Source: Cupriavidus lacunae (GTDB lineage Bacteria; Pseudomonadota; Gammaproteobacteria; Burkholderiales; Burkholderiaceae). Taken from it: a stretch of DNA of 64,000 bases. The stretch covers positions 62,001 through 126,000 of the forward strand of contig NZ_QKWJ01000011.1 of the NCBI RefSeq assembly GCF_003353055.1. Reading direction: 5' to 3'. Every line of letters begins with the position of its first letter. The first letter of the stretch is position 1. This document shows, piece by piece, positions 44,410 through 54,033 of the stretch. The notes below the pieces were generated by a model. That model had not been told where the DNA came from. It worked only from the letters and a program-made list of their open reading frames with translations, and did not search any database. The position numbers and the translations under genes are program-made.

Positions 44410-46740
44410 CTACTCGCCCTTCCACTGCGGCGCGCGCTTCTGCGCAAACGCCAGCGGACCCTCGCGCACGTCGTCCGACCGGAACAGGCCGGCCACCGCC
44501 GGATAGCGGTTCTGCCGGATGTAGGCATCCGCCATCGTCGGCTCCGCCAGGCCTTTGTTGACGATCTCCACGGACGCGCGTATCGACATCGGGCTGCAGG
44601 CCATGATCTCTGCCGCAAGGCGCCGGGCCGCCTCCATCAAGCCGCCCGGCGAGGTGACCTGGTTGACGAAGCCGAGCGACAGCCCCTCCTGCGCGCCCAC
44701 GCGCCGGCCGGTCAGGATCATCCCCATCGCCTGCTTCAGCGGAATCTGCTGCGGCAGCCGGAGCAGCCCGCCCGCCAGCGCGGCAAGGCCGACCTTCGGT
44801 TCCGGCAGGGCGAACACCGCATTGTCGGCGGCGACGATCAGGTCGCACGCCAGCGCGATCTCGAAGCCGCCGCCCATCGCCACGCCGTTCACTGCCGCGA
44901 TCACCGGCTTGGTGCGGCCGAAGCGGGCAGTCAGGCCGGCAAAGCCGGTCAGGGGCGGCTCGATGCTTTCGCCGCGCGCCATCGCGGTAGCGGTGAACTT
45001 GAGATCGTTGCCGGCGCAGAAGGCACGGTCGCCCGCGCCGGTGATGATCGCCACCCATTGCGACGGGTCGCGGTCGAACGCGTCGAACACCTCGGCCAGT
45101 TCCGCGTTGGCGGCCGGGTGCAGGCAGTTCATGGACTCGGGACGGTTGATCATGACGATCGTCAGGTGGCCTTCGCGCGTCACGCTGCAATACCGGTGCG
45201 GCAGTTGCCGGCGATCGCGCGGTTCGGCGCCGGCTTCCCAGACGGGCAGGCCGAAGGTGTCGATCCGCACGTGCCCCATGCTGCCAACGGCGGTGCGCGC
45301 GGTGGAGAGCAGCAGTTCCATCGAGGCACCATCGTCCGTCATGACTTTCGCCATCACGCGCTGGTTGGCGGGCGTGCGTCCGATCACGATGCCATTGAGC
45401 GGCTTGCCATCCCGCGCGTACTGCACGGTATAGGTCTCGACGGTGGCCGGGCCCTGGTAGTCCTCCACCAGCGCCGGCACCTCGCCGCGCGTGCGATCCG
45501 CCTCGTCCTGCACGGAATACTCCAGCGCCAGCGGGGCGGCCGGCGGCTGCATGCTGACAACCAGCGTGTGATGCTTGTTGACATAGCCGCCCTGCCCGTA
45601 CAGCAGGCCGACCTCGCCCGGCGCCGCGCGCAACGCGCGCACCATCGCGCAGATGGCGTGGCCCATGTAGTTGTTCAGGGGGCCACCGAAGAAGGTCAGG
45701 CCGCCGGTCACCGTCGGCACATGTCCGGCGGGATCGAGGCCCAGCGTGCGCAGCGCCATTTTTGGCACGACCGGGAAGCAGCTATACAGTTCCAGCTTGT
45801 CGAAGCGGCGCGCATCGCCGCCGACGAACTCCGTCGCCCGACGCAGCACCGCCGCCTGCGCGGTGCTGTGCGCGTAACCGTCGCGCAGCAAATAGTCTTC
45901 CGGCTCGCACGCATGCGCGCCGCCCCAGATATGCACCATGCGGTCTTCCGGCACCCCGGCGGCACGCGCCGCCGCAAGGCTCGTGACGATGACCGCCGCC
46001 GCCTGGTTGACCTGTGGATTGGCCACCATCAGCTTCGGATAGGGCCAGTTGATCAGGCGGTTCTGCTCGCTGACCTCCGCGATGGCCTGCGCGTCCGGCG
46101 CCTTGCCGATCCACGCGGACGGATTCGTGGCCGCCACGCCGGCGTACTGCGCCCACAGGCGGGCCGACTCGGCCTGCGCCTGCTGCGGCGACTGGCCCCA
46201 TGCCGCCTGCACTGCCATCTCGTACAGCGGGTAGACCTGCGCCGGGTCCATCACGCGCAGGCGCTTCGCCACGCGACTCATCGCGAACCGGCTGGAGGGG
46301 AACTCCACCGCATCGTCCTTCGAGACCAGCGGGCTCCAGTCCAGCTTTACCTTGTCCTTGCGGGCCCGGGCGCGGGCATGCATCGCCTCGCCCCCGACGA
46401 TGGCGGCCACCGCCTGCTCGCCCCGCGCGATGCGCACGGCGGCTTCGTGGACCAGGCGGGTCGGCGTCTCGCCGCCAATGCTGGCGTTGACCTTGCGCGC
46501 CGGGTCGATGCCGAGGCGCTGGCAAAGCTGCGTGACGGGGTCGGCATAGCGCCAGCTCACGAAACCGACGACTTCGATGGATTCGACGCGGGACAGCAGC
46601 GCGCCGCCACTGTCGGCCTCGGCGGCGCGCAAGGCTTCCGCCATCAGCGCCAGCGGCTCCTGCGACTGCGCGGGATCGGCGGGCCGGTCGACGAACTCGC
46701 CGACGCCGACGATCACGGGAATGTGCTCAGGCTTGTTCAT
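44410..46740 (-). CDS. Thiolase-like protein fused to a crotonase domain
   Basis: A 776-residue two-part protein. Residues 1 to about 510 are a thiolase-like protein of the TLP1/acetyl-CoA acetyltransferase type with its extra C-terminal domain. The usual nucleophile region reads VNASIGGETPT (85-95) with no Cys, the GHP His site reads FFGGPLNNY, and the last Cys site reads LLYGQGGYV. So none of the three catalytic thiolase residues is kept. From about 515 to the end is a crotonase with both glutamates (GGGFEIALAC and LPEPKVGL) and FCAGNDL. It may couple hydration to an aldolase-like cleavage (inference). It starts 14 bases inside the end of the preceding NDP-forming ligase gene. Confidence 0.87.
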   Translation of the reverse strand: MNKPEHIPVIVGVGEFVDRPADPAQSQEPLALMAEALRAAEADSGGALLSRVESIEVVGFVSWRYADPVTQLCQRLGIDPARKVNASIGGETPTRLVHEAAVRIARGEQAVAAIVGGEAMHARARARKDKVKLDWSPLVSKDDAVEFPSSRFAMSRVAKRLRVMDPAQVYPLYEMAVQAAWGQSPQQAQAESARLWAQYAGVAATNPSAWIGKAPDAQAIAEVSEQNRLINWPYPKLMVANPQVNQAAAVIVTSLAAARAAGVPEDRMVHIWGGAHACEPEDYLLRDGYAHSTAQAAVLRRATEFVGGDARRFDKLELYSCFPVVPKMALRTLGLDPAGHVPTVTGGLTFFGGPLNNYMGHAICAMVRALRAAPGEVGLLYGQGGYVNKHHTLVVSMQPPAAPLALEYSVQDEADRTRGEVPALVEDYQGPATVETYTVQYARDGKPLNGIVIGRTPANQRVMAKVMTDDGASMELLLSTARTAVGSMGHVRIDTFGLPVWEAGAEPRDRRQLPHRYCSVTREGHLTIVMINRPESMNCLHPAANAELAEVFDAFDRDPSQWVAIITGAGDRAFCAGNDLKFTATAMARGESIEPPLTGFAGLTARFGRTKPVIAAVNGVAMGGGFEIALACDLIVAADNAVFALPEPKVGLAALAGGLLRLPQQIPLKQAMGMILTGRRVGAQEGLSLGFVNQVTSPGGLMEAARRLAAEIMACSPMSIRASVEIVNKGLAEPTMADAYIRQNRYPAVAGLFRSDDVREGPLAFAQKRAPQWKGE

Positions 46741-48868
46741 TGACAGTGCTCCATTCGGTCAGGCCGTCCAGCGCTTCGATCCGGACGCCATCGGCCAGCA
46801 AGGGGTTGATCTCGAGCGATACGAGGTCCGGGCCGAGGGCGAGGGCCGCCTGGCCGATGTCCACCACGACGCGCGCCAGCGCCTGGCGGTCCACGGCGGC
46901 GGCGCCACGGAAGCCGTCTAGCAGCGCGCGGCCGCGCAGTTCGTCGAACATCGCCAGCGCATCCTGCTCGCTGATGGGCAGCAGGCGCATGCTGGTGTCC
47001 TTGAGCGCCTCGACAAAGACGCCGCCGAGACCGACGACGATGGCCGGGCCCCATTGCGGGTCGTGCAGCGTACCGACGAACAGTTCCACGCCCGTGGTCC
47101 GCATGGGCGAGACGATCACGCCGCTGATACGCGCCTCCGGACGAGCCGCGCTGACGGAGGCCATGATCCGGTCGTATGCCGTGCGCACGGCATCGTTGCC
47201 GCGCACGTTGAGCACCACGCCGCCGACTTCGGTCTTGTGCGCGATGTCGGGCGACAGGATTTTGAGCGCGACCGGCTCGCCGAGGGAGGCAGCCACGCGC
47301 ACGGCCTCGTCAGCGGAATCGACGATGCTCGCCGGCACGACCGGCACCCCCTGGGCGGCCAGGTAATCCAGCACCTGCCGCTCGGTGGCGGGACGGCCGC
47401 CGGCAACCTGCGCCGACGCCGCGACGACGGCCGCCCTGGTCTGGCGCGCTTCCCATTCCCCCCGGCGCAGCAGGTGCCCGATCGCGCTCAGGCAGTGGCG
47501 CACGCCTCCGCCCGAATACACGACGCCGCACTCCTCGGTCAACGCCCGCGCATCGGCATTCACCGCCGAGAACGTGCTGCTCATCATCAGGCACGGCTTG
47601 CCGGTGGTCTTGAAGCCCTCGCCGACATGCTTGATGAACATCCGCGCCGCACCGCGCTTGTCCTCCTTGAGCGGCGCCTCGAACATGAAGCCCAGGATGC
47701 CGACCGACGCGTCACCGGCCAGCGTCGCCAGCGTGCGCGAAATCAGTTCGGGCTGGAGCATGGCGGCGCCCGTCAGGTCGAGCGGGTTCGCGGGTGTCGC
47801 GAGCGCGGGCAGCGTCTCGCGCAGCGCACCGGTGGTTTGCTCCGCGAGTTGGGGAATCGGGATGCCGCCGGCTTCCGCCTGGTCCGTCACGATTTCGCAC
47901 AGGCCGCCCGACATCGCCGACACCGCCAATCCCTTGCCCCGCACAGGACCGAGCCGTGCGAACAGGTCCGCCGTCACGACCAGTTCCTCCATCGAATGCA
48001 CGCGCGAGATGCCGACCTGGCGGCACATCGCGTCGAAGACGCGGTCGTCGCCCACCAGCGAGCCGGTATGCGCCTGCGCGGCGCGGGCGGCGGCCTCGCT
48101 GCTGCCGACCTTCAGCACCACAACCTGCTTGCCGGCGGCGCCGGCGGCCTTCACGGCATCGATGAAGCGCGCCGGGTTGCGCACCGATTCCAGGAACAGC
48201 GCGATCGCCTTCGGTTCCGGCAGCCGCGCCAGGTATTCGATGGCGTCGGCCACGTCGATATCCGCCTCGTTGCCGGTGGAAATCATGTGCGTCAGGCCAA
48301 CGCGCTGCTGGTAGGCGAACTGCTCCAGTTGGCTCGCCACCGACCCGCTTTGCGAGACGAGCGCGACATTGGGATTCGCCATTGGCCGGCGCAGCGGCGT
48401 GGTCCAGATCGGCGTGCTCGCCACGAAATTGGCGAAACCGAGGCAGTTGGGCCCAAGGATGCGGATGCCTGCCGCACGTGCGGCGTCCGCCATCCTGCGC
48501 TGCCGGTCGGCGCCGGATTCGCCCACCTCGGCAAAGCCGGCCGACAGGATGACCGAGCCACACACGCCGGCCTGCTCGAGATCGTCGAAGACCTCGGCCA
48601 TCTTCGATTCCGGCACCATCAGCAGCGCGGCGTCGATTTCCTCGCCGGTGGCGGCGCAGCTTGTCGCTGCCGGCGCACCGAAGAAGGTGCCGCCCTTGGG
48701 GTTGATGAAATGAAGCTTGCCTGAAAAGCCGAAGCGCATCAGGTTGTCGTATGCGGCCGTCGACCAGATAGACCGTTCAGTCGCGCCGACCAGCGCGATC
48801 GAGCGCGGGTTGAACAGCCGTTCGAGCGAGGCTTTGGTTTGGGGGCGGGGTGCTGTAGCGTTTTGCAC
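46727..48868 (-). CDS. NDP-forming acyl-CoA ligase, single chain
   Basis: A 713-residue paralogue of the ligase at 7409-9538, with the same domain order. It has the CoA-binding domain (SIALVGATERS), central domains with the phospho-His motif QAHTGSLVGDDRV, and a C-terminal ATP-grasp domain (LKILSPDIAHKTEVGGVVL). The frame starts with a GTG at 48868 and lacks a strong ribosome-binding site. The end overlaps the fusion gene by 14 bases, the same overlap length as between the first ligase and its crotonase. It may activate the substrate or recover ATP from an acyl-CoA. Confidence 0.9.
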   Translation of the reverse strand: MQNATAPRPQTKASLERLFNPRSIALVGATERSIWSTAAYDNLMRFGFSGKLHFINPKGGTFFGAPAATSCAATGEEIDAALLMVPESKMAEVFDDLEQAGVCGSVILSAGFAEVGESGADRQRRMADAARAAGIRILGPNCLGFANFVASTPIWTTPLRRPMANPNVALVSQSGSVASQLEQFAYQQRVGLTHMISTGNEADIDVADAIEYLARLPEPKAIALFLESVRNPARFIDAVKAAGAAGKQVVVLKVGSSEAAARAAQAHTGSLVGDDRVFDAMCRQVGISRVHSMEELVVTADLFARLGPVRGKGLAVSAMSGGLCEIVTDQAEAGGIPIPQLAEQTTGALRETLPALATPANPLDLTGAAMLQPELISRTLATLAGDASVGILGFMFEAPLKEDKRGAARMFIKHVGEGFKTTGKPCLMMSSTFSAVNADARALTEECGVVYSGGGVRHCLSAIGHLLRRGEWEARQTRAAVVAASAQVAGGRPATERQVLDYLAAQGVPVVPASIVDSADEAVRVAASLGEPVALKILSPDIAHKTEVGGVVLNVRGNDAVRTAYDRIMASVSAARPEARISGVIVSPMRTTGVELFVGTLHDPQWGPAIVVGLGGVFVEALKDTSMRLLPISEQDALAMFDELRGRALLDGFRGAAAVDRQALARVVVDIGQAALALGPDLVSLEINPLLADGVRIEALDGLTEWSTVNEQA

Positions 48869-48931
48869 TTTATGGCTCTCTGTTGCGGATACGGGCGGGC
48901 ACGCCGGTGCTCACCGGCGGTCATTTGGCGG

Positions 48932-51400
48932 TCAATTGGCTTCTAGGGGCTTGAGCGCAGCGCCTGCCTGCGCCCTGGCCGGAACTTTCTTCAGCAGGAA
49001 GTGCGAAAGGCTCGGGATCAGGACCAGGGCGCCGACCATGTTCCACAGGAACATGAAGGTCAGCAGGATGCCCATGTCGGCCTGGAACTTGATGGGAGAG
49101 AACGCCCACGCACCCACGCCCGCGGCCAGCGTGATGCCGACCAGCGCGACGACCTTGCCCGTGAAGCGCACGGCGCCACGATAGGCTTCCGCCAGGTCCG
49201 CGCCCTGACGCATCAGCGTCAGTTGCGCGCTGACGAGGTAGAGGGCGTAGTCCATGCCGATGCCCACGCCCAGCGCGATCACCGGCAGCGTGGCCACCTT
49301 CACGCCCATGCCGAGCTTGACCATCAAGGCCTCGCACAGGATGGAGGTCAGGATCAGCGGCAGGATCGTCACGACCGTGGCGCGCCAGCTACGGAAGGTA
49401 ATCATGCAAAGCACGATCACCGACAGGTAGACGAGGACGATCATGGTCCGATTGGCCTGCTTCACGACGATGTTCGTGATCGCCTCGATGCCCGCCGAAC
49501 CGGCCGCCGGCAGGAAGCGCACGTCGGCGCGGTCGTGGGTGGCGGCAAACTGCTCGGTGGCTTCCAGCACGCGGCCGAGGGTGTCAGCGCGGTGATCCGT
49601 CAGGTAGGCCACTACCGGAGTCACCGAGCAGCTTGAATTGACCACATCAGGATTGGCGTCCTGCGCGCGCAGCACCGCCGTGTTGACGAGGTTCTGGTTA
49701 TGGCTGACCGAAATCCACTTCGGCGCCGCCTCGTTCAGCCCGGCCGAGACGTTGGCGACGGCGTCGGCCAGCGACGTAGTCGTCTGCACGCCTTCCACGT
49801 CGCGCAGGGTGGCGTCCAGGCGGTCAATGTCCATCAGTACCTGCGGCTTCAGGCAGCCGTCCCGCTCGGACTTGACGATGACCGCGAACTGGTCGGACGA
49901 CAGCCCATAGTGCGAAGTGATGTAGGCGTTGTCGAGGTTGTAGCGCGAGTTCGCGCGCAGTTCCGGCGCCCCCGGGTCAAGGTCGCCGATCTGCAGGTGC
50001 AGGCTGACGACGAAGCCGCCCAGGGCCAGCGCTGCCGCAGCCAGCACCGTCGGCAGGGCCCAGCGGCGTTCGGTGAAGCGGTCGAGCAGGTCCCACAGCT
50101 TGCCGAGGCCGCGCCCGGAATCCGTCGCCTCGTCGCTGCGCAGGCTGTGCTGCGCCGCCCGGCCGCTCACGCCCATGTACGACAGTAGCGTCGGCACTAG
50201 GATCAGGTTGGTGAACACAAGCATGGCCACGCCCAGGCTGGCGGTGACGGCAAGGTCGCGGATGACCGGGATGTCGATCACTGCCAGCACAGCGAAGCCC
50301 ACCACGTCGGCCATCAGCGCGGTGAAGCCGGCGAGGAAGAGGCGGCGGAACGTGTAGCGGGCGGCCACGTACTTGTCCATGCCGCGGCCCACGTCCTGCA
50401 TGATGCCGTTCATCTTCTGCGCGCCGTGCGAGACACCGATGGCGAACACGAGGAAGGGCACCAGCATCGAATACGGGTCCAGCTCGTAGCCGAACAGCCG
50501 CACCAGCCCGAGTTGCCACACCACCGCCACGACGGAGCACGACAGCACCAGCACCGTGCTGCGGACGCAGCGGGTATAAGCGTAGATCAGTCCGGCTGCG
50601 ATCGCCGCCGTGAAGGCGAAGTACAGCATCACCTCGCGCAGGCCCTCGATCAGGTCGCCAGCCAGCTTGCCGAAGCCGACCACGTGGATCTTGATCTTGC
50701 CGGGCTTGCCGGGGACGAGGCTAGCCGACTTGGCGCGCAGTTGGCTCTCGATATCGCGGCCGAGCCGGCCGTAGTCGATGCGTTCGCCGGTATCCGCGTA
50801 GCGATCCAGCAGCGGCACTACGATCATGCTGGAGCGCAGGTCGTTCGCAACCAGGGTGCCGACCAGGTTGGCGCGGCCGACGTTGGTCCGCAGGTCGGCA
50901 ATGGATTGCGGCGAGCCGTTGTAGTTCGCCGGCAGGACCGCGCCGCCCCGATAGCCTTCCTCGGTGACCTCGACCCAGCGCACGCCCGATGTCCAGATCG
51001 ACTTCATGAAGGGGCGATTGACGCCCGGCAGGAGGAACAGCGTGTCGTTGACCGCGCGCATCGCTTCGAGGTACTCGCGGTCGTAGATGTCGCCCTCGGT
51101 GTTCTCGACCACCACCCGCAGGTTGTTGCCCAGCCCGCGCAACTCGCCGCGGTTCTCCAGGTAGTTGCGGATGTAGGTATGGGTCTGCGGGAGGAGCTTG
51201 TCGAAGCTCGCGTTGACTTCCAGTTTCGCGGCCAGGAAGCCGAGGACGACCGTGATCAGCACCGCCAATGCCAGGACCCAAGGGCGGTGATTGAAGACCA
51301 GGCGTTCCAGGACGTTGCCGGATTTGGGATCGAATGCGGAAGTCGCTTCCGTCATCGGTGCATCCGTTCCATTCTGCTGTACATGCATGGGCGACCTCAT
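48932..51400 (-). CDS. MMPL/RND-superfamily membrane transporter
   Basis: About 822 residues. One membrane helix near the N-terminus (PWVLALAVLITVVLGFLAA) is followed by a large periplasmic loop and a bundle of five helices around 270-430 (for example MLYFAFTAAIAAGLIYAY). A second copy of the same layout fills the C-terminal half: two sterol-sensing-domain-like repeats. The start ATG at 51400 overlaps the previous stop (ATGA); an ATG at 51388 has a better ribosome-binding site. Such proteins move lipids or hydrophobic acids. The co-transcribed beta-propeller, DUF1329 and DUF1302 genes suggest an envelope-spanning path for the pathway substrate. Confidence 0.9.
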   Translation of the reverse strand: MRSPMHVQQNGTDAPMTEATSAFDPKSGNVLERLVFNHRPWVLALAVLITVVLGFLAAKLEVNASFDKLLPQTHTYIRNYLENRGELRGLGNNLRVVVENTEGDIYDREYLEAMRAVNDTLFLLPGVNRPFMKSIWTSGVRWVEVTEEGYRGGAVLPANYNGSPQSIADLRTNVGRANLVGTLVANDLRSSMIVVPLLDRYADTGERIDYGRLGRDIESQLRAKSASLVPGKPGKIKIHVVGFGKLAGDLIEGLREVMLYFAFTAAIAAGLIYAYTRCVRSTVLVLSCSVVAVVWQLGLVRLFGYELDPYSMLVPFLVFAIGVSHGAQKMNGIMQDVGRGMDKYVAARYTFRRLFLAGFTALMADVVGFAVLAVIDIPVIRDLAVTASLGVAMLVFTNLILVPTLLSYMGVSGRAAQHSLRSDEATDSGRGLGKLWDLLDRFTERRWALPTVLAAAALALGGFVVSLHLQIGDLDPGAPELRANSRYNLDNAYITSHYGLSSDQFAVIVKSERDGCLKPQVLMDIDRLDATLRDVEGVQTTTSLADAVANVSAGLNEAAPKWISVSHNQNLVNTAVLRAQDANPDVVNSSCSVTPVVAYLTDHRADTLGRVLEATEQFAATHDRADVRFLPAAGSAGIEAITNIVVKQANRTMIVLVYLSVIVLCMITFRSWRATVVTILPLILTSILCEALMVKLGMGVKVATLPVIALGVGIGMDYALYLVSAQLTLMRQGADLAEAYRGAVRFTGKVVALVGITLAAGVGAWAFSPIKFQADMGILLTFMFLWNMVGALVLIPSLSHFLLKKVPARAQAGAALKPLEAN

Positions 51401-52530
51401 TCCGATTTGATGCTGTTGCCAGCGGACATCGCGCCCGCCACCGTGGCGACCGGCTGGCCGGCCGCACCCGGCGCGACCACGCGCACGCCATGCGCGCCGG
51501 TCAGCAGCAGTTGCCCGTCGCGGGTTTTGCTCACGCCGAAGACTGGCACCGGGCTGCCTTGTGCAAGACGGTTCATCTTGTTTGTGGCGGCGCCCGCTTC
51601 CAGCAGTTCGCCGGCCGCGCTGGTCAGGATCAGGCGGCCGCCGGCCAGGAAAATCCCGCCGGTCAGGTTGCTTTGCGTGCCGGTGTCCAGGCGCTCCCAG
51701 CTTTTGCCGGCATCGCGGCTGCGCAGGGCATTGCCCCGGAGACCGAACACGGCAACGTCGTCGCCATTGCCCGCAATGCCGAAGAAGGTGCCCGGATAGG
51801 GCGTGGCCACGCGCTCGAAGCGCCCGGTGGCCGGGTCCTGCTTCAGGACCAGTCCCTGCTCGCCGGCTATCCAGAGCGTGCCGGCGGCGCTGGCGAGGCC
51901 GTAGAGATGCATGTTCTGCGGGTTGTCGATCTGTTCGCCGATCGGGTGCCAGTTGCGGCCGCCGTCGTCGGTGCGCAATGCCAGGTTGTACGCGCCGATG
52001 GCGATACCGTGCGTGGCGTCGGTGAAGCGCACGTCGAACAGCGGACGGCCCGGGCCGTCGGCCTTGAAGAGTTCCGCTTCCTGCAGGTCGCGGCGCGCGC
52101 GTTCGTCGCCGGCGTCCGCCGCCGGCTTGCTGTGCTTGATGAGCAGGTCCGGCAGGGTGCGGCCGTCGAGTTGCCGCTCCCAGGTCAGACCGCCGTCGTG
52201 CGTGTGAAGCACCACACCGGCATGCCCGACCGCCCAACCCTGCGTGGCCGTCGGGAAATTCACGGCCAGGAGGTCCGTCGACACAGGCACCTTCGCCTGC
52301 TTCCAGTGGGCGCCGTTGTCATCGGAGGTCAGCACGACACCCCGCCTGCCGACCACGACCAGCCGGCCGTCCGGGGTGCGCGTGGCACCCACCAGCATGG
52401 CACGCTCGGCATTGACGCTCATCCGCGCCGGCTGGTCCAGCGGGTCCAGGAAGACGTTTGGCGCGGCGCTTGCCAGTTGAGCGCCGAGGAGCGTGGCCGC
52501 GGCAAGACCTATCCTTATCGCTGGATACAT
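51397..52530 (-). CDS. YCF48/BNR-like beta-propeller protein, exported
   Basis: A 377-residue protein from the ATG at 52530, where a signal peptide begins (IRIGLAAATLLGAQLASA, cleaved about residue 23). The mature part is a series of photosystem-II-assembly-factor (YCF48)-like blades with Asp-box or BNR motifs, such as TSDDNGAHWKQ, THDGGLTWERQ, RTDDGGRNWHP and SRDAGKSWERL. It is probably periplasmic and binds a partner protein, most likely the MMPL transporter whose start codon overlaps this gene's stop. Exact job not known. Confidence 0.85.
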   Translation of the reverse strand: MYPAIRIGLAAATLLGAQLASAAPNVFLDPLDQPARMSVNAERAMLVGATRTPDGRLVVVGRRGVVLTSDDNGAHWKQAKVPVSTDLLAVNFPTATQGWAVGHAGVVLHTHDGGLTWERQLDGRTLPDLLIKHSKPAADAGDERARRDLQEAELFKADGPGRPLFDVRFTDATHGIAIGAYNLALRTDDGGRNWHPIGEQIDNPQNMHLYGLASAAGTLWIAGEQGLVLKQDPATGRFERVATPYPGTFFGIAGNGDDVAVFGLRGNALRSRDAGKSWERLDTGTQSNLTGGIFLAGGRLILTSAAGELLEAGAATNKMNRLAQGSPVPVFGVSKTRDGQLLLTGAHGVRVVAPGAAGQPVATVAGAMSAGNSIKSE

Positions 52531-52634
52531 GAAAGACCTCGAGACGTTTGTGGAGCGAAGCGATGCGGGAGATTCGGGGAGCGGTCCGGTCAACCGGGTT
52601 GCACCGGACCGCTGCTGCGTGGATTGCCGGCAGG

Positions 52635-54011
52635 TCAGCGTCCGCTGCGCGCCTGCATGGCGTCCGGCACGAACTTGGAGTTGGCGTGCGGCTTGTCGAG
52701 GATGAACCAGCCGAGGTTGGGGCCGTCCCCCGCCGCGGAGGCGATGGCATAGGCGCCCGTCGACAGGTCATACGTCCAGTACGGCCACGACCACGGCACC
52801 TGCTTGTCGTAAAGCTGGGTCATGCCCATGAAGGTGCCCTTGTAGATCTTGCCCGCATGGTCGTACATGTCGGCCACGCCGGCGCCGGACCAGTCTTCGT
52901 CGATATAGAACACGCGCTTGCTGTAGACGTGACGGGCGCCCGGCTTGAGCGTGGCTTCCACCACCCACACCCGATGCAGCTCCCAGCGCACGAAATCCGG
53001 ATTCATGAACTTCGGTCCGAGCAGTTGGTCGCTCTTGACGTTGAAGTGGACATCGTAGGAGCTGTACGGGATGTACATTTCCTTCTTGCCGACCAGCTTC
53101 ATGTCCCAGCGATCCATCTTGCCCGACAGCATGTAGGCGTCGTCATAGACCATCACACCACCGGCCGAGGCAATCGGCGTGTCATAGGAGATGTCCGGCG
53201 CGAGGCGGACGCGGCGCGTGCTGGCCGAGTACGCGTAAGCGCGGCGCGGCTTGTCCTCGAAGTCGGTGTTGTCCTGCCACACGTTGGCGTCGCCCACGGC
53301 GCGGGTCGGGCCGGTGAAGTTCAGCGCCATGCGCAGGAAGGACTGGCGGTCGACGTTTTTCGGCCAGTCGGCCGGCCAGTTGTACGGATAGTCCTGGTCG
53401 TACTGCACTTCACCGGACTGGACGATCTTGCCCGTGCTGTCCACGTAGATGTTGCGCACCCAGCCCTTGGCCGCCGTACCGACGTAGCGCAGTTGCTGGT
53501 TGTACATGACCTCCAGGCCGCTCTTCGGGATCGGGAACGGAATGCCGCCGTCGGCGCCTTCGACCGCCATGCCATCCTTCCCGAGCTTGGCCGTGGTGGC
53601 GTTGTGCAGGGTCTTGTCGAGGAAGAACTGCGGCCAGTTCGCCGTGCGGTGCGTCTTGTAAACGTCCATCCGGTAGTCGGGGAAGCGCTTGAAGAGGGCC
53701 TTGCTGGCCTCCGAGAGCTTGTCGCCGTACTTGTCCATGTTCGCAGCGGTGATCGTGAACAGCGGCTTCTCGCTGGCGAACGGATTCACCCACTTGCCCG
53801 AGTCCTTCTTGAAGCCGGAAGGATCGAGGTTGGTCGGCAGACCGCCATCGTAGACAGGAATGGTCCCGTCCTTGTTGGCGGCCTTCTCGGCGCCGACGGC
53901 AGTCAGCGTCGAGCCCAGTTGCTTCGCCTGGTCGGCGCTAACGGCGGCATGCGCCGTGCCGGCAATCAGCGCCAGCGACGCGATGGCGGCGATCTTCGAT
54001 CGTAGTTTCAT
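52635..54011 (-). CDS. DUF1329 family periplasmic protein (LolA-like)
   Basis: A 458-residue exported protein from the ATG at 54011, which has GAAGGAG upstream. A clear signal peptide (KLRSKIAAIASLALIAGTAHA) precedes a long hydrophilic, Trp- and Tyr-rich chain (YDQDYPYNWPADWPKNV, RVYDD-like VMVYDDAYMLSGKMDRWD). DUF1329 proteins resemble outer-membrane lipoprotein carriers and usually lie beside DUF1302 genes, as here with a 22-base gap. Probable role: carrying a hydrophobic substrate across the periplasm. This is inferred from context. Confidence 0.88.
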   Translation of the reverse strand: MKLRSKIAAIASLALIAGTAHAAVSADQAKQLGSTLTAVGAEKAANKDGTIPVYDGGLPTNLDPSGFKKDSGKWVNPFASEKPLFTITAANMDKYGDKLSEASKALFKRFPDYRMDVYKTHRTANWPQFFLDKTLHNATTAKLGKDGMAVEGADGGIPFPIPKSGLEVMYNQQLRYVGTAAKGWVRNIYVDSTGKIVQSGEVQYDQDYPYNWPADWPKNVDRQSFLRMALNFTGPTRAVGDANVWQDNTDFEDKPRRAYAYSASTRRVRLAPDISYDTPIASAGGVMVYDDAYMLSGKMDRWDMKLVGKKEMYIPYSSYDVHFNVKSDQLLGPKFMNPDFVRWELHRVWVVEATLKPGARHVYSKRVFYIDEDWSGAGVADMYDHAGKIYKGTFMGMTQLYDKQVPWSWPYWTYDLSTGAYAIASAAGDGPNLGWFILDKPHANSKFVPDAMQARSGR

Positions 54012-54033
54012 GTTGTCTCCTTCTCTCTGCACG

